Source: Agriotes lineatus (lineage: Eukaryota > Arthropoda > Insecta > Coleoptera > Elateridae). From it: DNA of 64,000 nt. Below are positions 60,940-64,000 of the stretch, one piece after another. The DNA lies in NCBI GenBank assembly GCA_940337035.1, contig CALNHX010001050.1, forward strand, positions 1 to 64,000, read 5' to 3'. Both the position numbers and the translations under genes were made by a program. Below the pieces are notes generated by a model, which was given only the letters and a program-made list of their open reading frames with translations, was not told the DNA's origin and made no database searches. How positions within the stretch are numbered: position 1 is the stretch's first letter; each line of letters opens with the position of its first letter.

Positions 60940-62255
60940 TTCATTGGCCTGTCAGTCTGTCTGAGTGTCTATGTGTATGTGAACCGAATCAAAACCGAAA
61001 AGAGGTATGGCATTGAAACAGGGTGCTTTTTTATCGTGTAACATACATGTAGGCAACACTTCTTACAGGTACATGCAATGCATAGTGAACTTCACTTTTT
61101 TAAAATAATAAATTATTTTTAATATTAAGCAAGCTTTGGGAACCCAAATGTCAACTGACGTTTTGTTACTTAAATAAAATTGCATCTTGTCAAAACTGTA
61201 ATAGCATTCGCAATGTATTTAAATGAAGACAAACCGGATATGATGTTGATTTTGGGAGAATGCCGAGGAGCGGCAGATCTAGCTGTACTACGATATGAGC
61301 AAAGGTATCCAAACAGATATCATCCATCGCATAACGCCTTCAGGCGTTTGGATAGAAAGTTGGGCGATGACGAGCAATTTAAAAAGGCAAAGGTGAGACA
61401 ACAACATGTCACTACCGTAGAAAACGAAGCCGCAGTTATAGAAGAAGTTATTGCAAATCCATATACAAGTCAACGAGCGATTGCAACAACTGAACAGTAG
61501 GCATTAGCCAAACATCAGTTTACAATATTTTAGCAGCAAATCTATTTCATTCATACCATGTCACATTAGTGCAACAGCTTAATGAAGAAGATTACCAACG
61601 TCGGGCAAACTTCTGCCATTTCTTAAGAATTTTAGGTAGTTAGGTTTGGCGTAGTGTAGTTGTGAAGTTTCTTAATATATCTAAAGTGCTTATTTTGATT
61701 TTTGTTTACTAAAAAGAATTAATTGTTAGTAAGATATCCATGAAATGCATGTAGTTGTAACATGTGTTGCCTATCTAGTTGTTACAGGATAAAAAAATCA
61801 CCCTGTATAAGTTTTGTGTAACTATCTAGATGGGAAAGCACAGTTTTGAAGAAAATCGCATAACCTGAAGTATGGTGTTTAATCTTGTGATTTTTCTGTT
61901 TTTTTTTCGATTTCTTCAAAAACTGCTCTAATGAATTTTTTCAAACTTTACATTTTTATTAAATGTGTAAATTGATGTGAGGCGATTTTCAAGTTGAATA
62001 GTACCTCTAAAATGGGGTTCTTTTATTTTTTCCTATTTTTTTTATTAACTCCTATTTTAAATAGAACATCCTGTATATTATAACATTTTTGAATTCAGCT
62101 TAAAATTTTAGAGACAATTTGTTTCAACTAACGCTCTATTTTGTACGGTTTCTGTAGAATTTGTAATTTTTGAAAAATTTTGACAAATGCTTAAATATTA
62201 ACATTAAAATTTTTGGCTAATTATACGATTACTGTAAAAGGAAGTTGTGTGCGTG
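60940..62255 (+). mobile_element. DNA element with transposase N-terminal remnant
   Basis: It shares sequence with 3496-4052 in the opposite orientation (GGTATGGCATTGAAAC, CTCCTATTTTAAATAGAACA, CTGTAAAAGGAAGT). Interior 61180-61630 reads MMLILGECRGAADLAVLRYE, then RYPNRYHPSHNAFRRL and EEVIANPYTSQRAIA, the helix-turn-helix region of insect mariner-type transposases. Stops follow. Confidence 0.65.
61180..61630 (+). pseudogene. Mariner-type transposase N-terminal remnant
   Basis: The DUF4817-like helix-turn-helix is readable to a TAG at 61498-61500. After that only short matches (TIF, FIHT, GQTSAI) remain. The DDE core is missing. Confidence 0.6.
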
Positions 62256-62703
62256 TATCACACCAGATTTTTCATCTCCTATCTCAATCTGAAGTCAAAA
62301 CTAAGAATTCCTAAAAAAACGCACAAAAACATAGGCGGACAAACACAATAATTTCATTATTAACGATTTCAGATACGACTCCGTTTTACGGAGTTCGGCA
62401 ATAAACAAACATTATTTTAATTAGAATAAGGTCAATCATGTGGTGGACTAAAACGCTTATTAAATAATAATTTATAGCATTAAAAAACTCTGTCCTATGC
62501 TATATTTAAAACAAAATAATTTTGAATTTCCCTCCTAAGCATGCCTACCACCTGATATTTGACAGGAACGATGTCAATCGCTACGCTACACAAACAGCAA
62601 ATGGTTGTTCCAGTGGAGTGGATTGTGGTAGCTTGGCTTGGAAGAAGTATTATTTATGTAGTTGTGTTTGGGCGGACATTTCCGCATTTTTATACGTTAA
62701 ACC
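62256..62703 (+). promoter_or_regulatory. Upstream region of the ZAD zinc-finger gene
   Basis: Non-repetitive. No TATA box stands out. The start codon is in a good context (AAACCATGG). The promoter is inferred from position only. Confidence 0.35.
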
Positions 62704-62850
62704 ATGGAGAATCCCGAGTACGATTTTACTAAAATTTGCCGCGTGTGTAAAAGTTCCTCTGCGGAAATGCGATCGCTTTTTGTGCACGACTCGAGCGATG
62801 CTGAGAGTCCCCGAATTGACGAGATGCTAATGGCATGTGCCGCAGTTCTG
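62704..62850 (+). CDS. ZAD zinc-finger protein, exon 1
   Basis: Forty-nine codons: MENPEYDFTKICRVC, then SSSAEMRSLFVHDSSDAE and IDEMLMACAAVL. Cys12 and Cys15 are the first pair of the ZAD (zinc-finger-associated domain). The ATG sits in an insect-like ACC ATGG context. Donor GTAAGC. A 57-bp intron follows. Confidence 0.92.
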
Positions 62851-62907
62851 GTAAGCTGCTGTGGAAACGTCAAAACATAGAATTTTTGGACATCTTTTTT
62901 TTTGCAG

Positions 62908-63901
62908 GTGGATTGCAGGGACGGATTGCCCAGTTTAATATGTCAGGCCTGCAGTCAGCATCTCGACACTGCCTACAAATTCAAGCAACAATGCGAGAGC
63001 ACAGATGCGAGTTTACGAGAAATACTCAAAGGGATGAATGGCAACGAAACAGTGAAAGAGGAACTTCAACTTCAACCAACAGATCTAGAGTCCTCAAACA
63101 ACGTCTTAAGCGATGTAAACAACGTTATAAGCAACATCGTTGATAGTGTAACGCAAGAGTTAGACAATGGTGTGACTGATATAAAATCGGATCCCGACGA
63201 ACAAGAACCTGAAGAATGTGCAGTCAGGAGTGATTTCATTCAGTTCTTGGATAACAATCAACTACTACTAACTTGCAGAACCTGTTCAAAATGTTTCACG
63301 ACGTTGGATGGTTTAAAGTGCCATAAGCGGCTCCATACCGGGAGTCTTTTTAAATGTAAAGAGTGTGGTAAACAGTATACTAGACAGAATCACTTACAAC
63401 GGCATGAAATGTTGCATGGTCGCCGAAAAGTTCACGTTTGTAAAATATGCAATAAAACCCTAACTAGGTTTGAACACCTAAAAAGACATTTGGTAACACA
63501 TTTGAAAGAAAAACCGTTTAGCTGTGTTACTTGCAATCGTGGATTCAACAGATCCGAACATTTGGCCAATCACGTAAAACGGTGTAAGGGTGACCGAGTG
63601 CATATTTGCGATATTTGTAATAAGGGCTTTAATCGAGAAGACAGTTTAGAAGTACATAAACGTCTTCACGATAACAAAATGCCAATTCTACCAACTTTGG
63701 ATAACTTGGATAATATAGATGAACATTATGTTGAAATTGATTACGACGGTCCGAATGGAAACGACTCGTTGCCTCCATTCTCGGACCCTTCAGATAGTGA
63801 AGGTGATGGAGATATGGCTGATTGCCTAGAGCCACAAGTTAGTATTTCAGAAAATTCCGAACCTGTGAAACTTTCAGATATTACGGAAGTTGCTACTTTA
63901 G
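62908..63901 (+). CDS. ZAD zinc-finger protein, exon 2 (gene continues past the window)
   Basis: It starts VDCRDGLPSLICQACSQHLD, which supplies Cys61 and Cys64 of the ZAD, a dimerisation domain found mainly in insect transcription factors. An acidic linker with a VKEEL sumoylation-like site follows. Then come five zinc fingers: LTCRTCSKCF, FKCKECGKQY, HVCKICNKTL, FSCVTCNRGF (a C2HC finger, ending KRC) and HICDICNKGF. A KEKPF linker joins fingers 3 and 4. An acidic tail follows. The donor GTGAGT lies at 63902. Likely a nuclear DNA-binding regulator; the paralogue cannot be named. The real frame is not the longest ATG-initiated one here. Confidence 0.92.
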
Positions 63902-64000
63902 GTGAGTATTTTGTTGTTTGTTTCAGTTGTGCATTTGTTTATAGAATTTTAAGCTCAAAGCCTTCTGACATAACATTGTTATGTATAGTCAAAATTATAC
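63902..64000 (+). other. Start of the next intron of the ZAD gene
   Basis: Intron DNA after GTGAGT. Further coding exons are expected right of the window. Confidence 0.6.

Noticed and set aside
62835..63143. ORF with ATG-like start overlapping the ZAD gene
   Set aside because: It is out of frame with the five zinc fingers and the ZAD cysteines, so it is a shadow.
1..64000. CRISPR array, prokaryotic operons or phage genes
   Set aside because: No regular short direct repeats with unique spacers. Introns and insect-type repeats throughout.

Overview
This is AT-rich animal DNA with spliceosomal introns (57 bp up to about 10 kb) and very dense, nested transposable elements. An insect is the best fit, probably a beetle or another insect with a large repeat-rich genome: there is an ecdysteroid-kinase-like (EcKinase) gene, a ZAD-type C2H2 zinc-finger gene, an ADCY8-type adenylyl cyclase, SINEs derived from tRNA and 5S rRNA, and abundant Tc1/mariner, hAT and non-LTR elements. 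The species cannot be read from the sequence alone. No bacterial, phage or CRISPR features are present.

Host genes. (1) A membrane adenylyl cyclase of the Ca2+/calmodulin-type ADCY8/Ac78C group runs on the + strand. Thirteen exons are visible (8145-8281 to 44323-44860), from the second half of C1a through C1b, membrane segments 7-12, C2a, C2b and the stop codon. The 5' exons lie outside the window. All exon phases fit except one: exon 36061-36186 lacks one base, and adding one base restores 1145 codons. (2) An intact single-exon EcKinase gene lies on the - strand at 6504-7769, probably inside an upstream cyclase intron. (3) A ZAD zinc-finger gene starts at 62704 and runs off the right edge. 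(4) A possible last exon of a - strand gene lies at 59402-59447.

Repeat layout. 1-5400: one non-LTR element cut into pieces by five later insertions. 8282-15043: intron with TA-flanked MITEs, a MITE nested inside a tRNA-SINE, and a 1 kb mariner-like element with about 290-bp inverted repeats. 15215-25650: a hAT element inside a 5S-SINE fragment, then a mariner element expanded to 5 kb by a LINE, two 5S-SINE copies and a third-level DNA transposon. 27708-36060: non-LTR elements with hAT-like and palindromic insertions. 36677-43574: more LINEs, carrying a foldback element full of TTTAGGCGC motifs and an element encoding a Cys-rich CXC protein. 45190-55680: a solo LTR and a nest of Tc1, then hAT, then a DDE foldback element, documented by target-site duplications and an empty-site duplicate.

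The most interesting points are the furin-like RSKR motif and sequon-rich loop of the cyclase, its single frameshift and its 60-bp in-frame intron, the TIR element encoding a zinc-ribbon/CXC protein, the TTTAGGCGC foldback element, a recurring family of hairpins with AATATACTATT ends and CpG-rich apices, and the datable insertion stacks.
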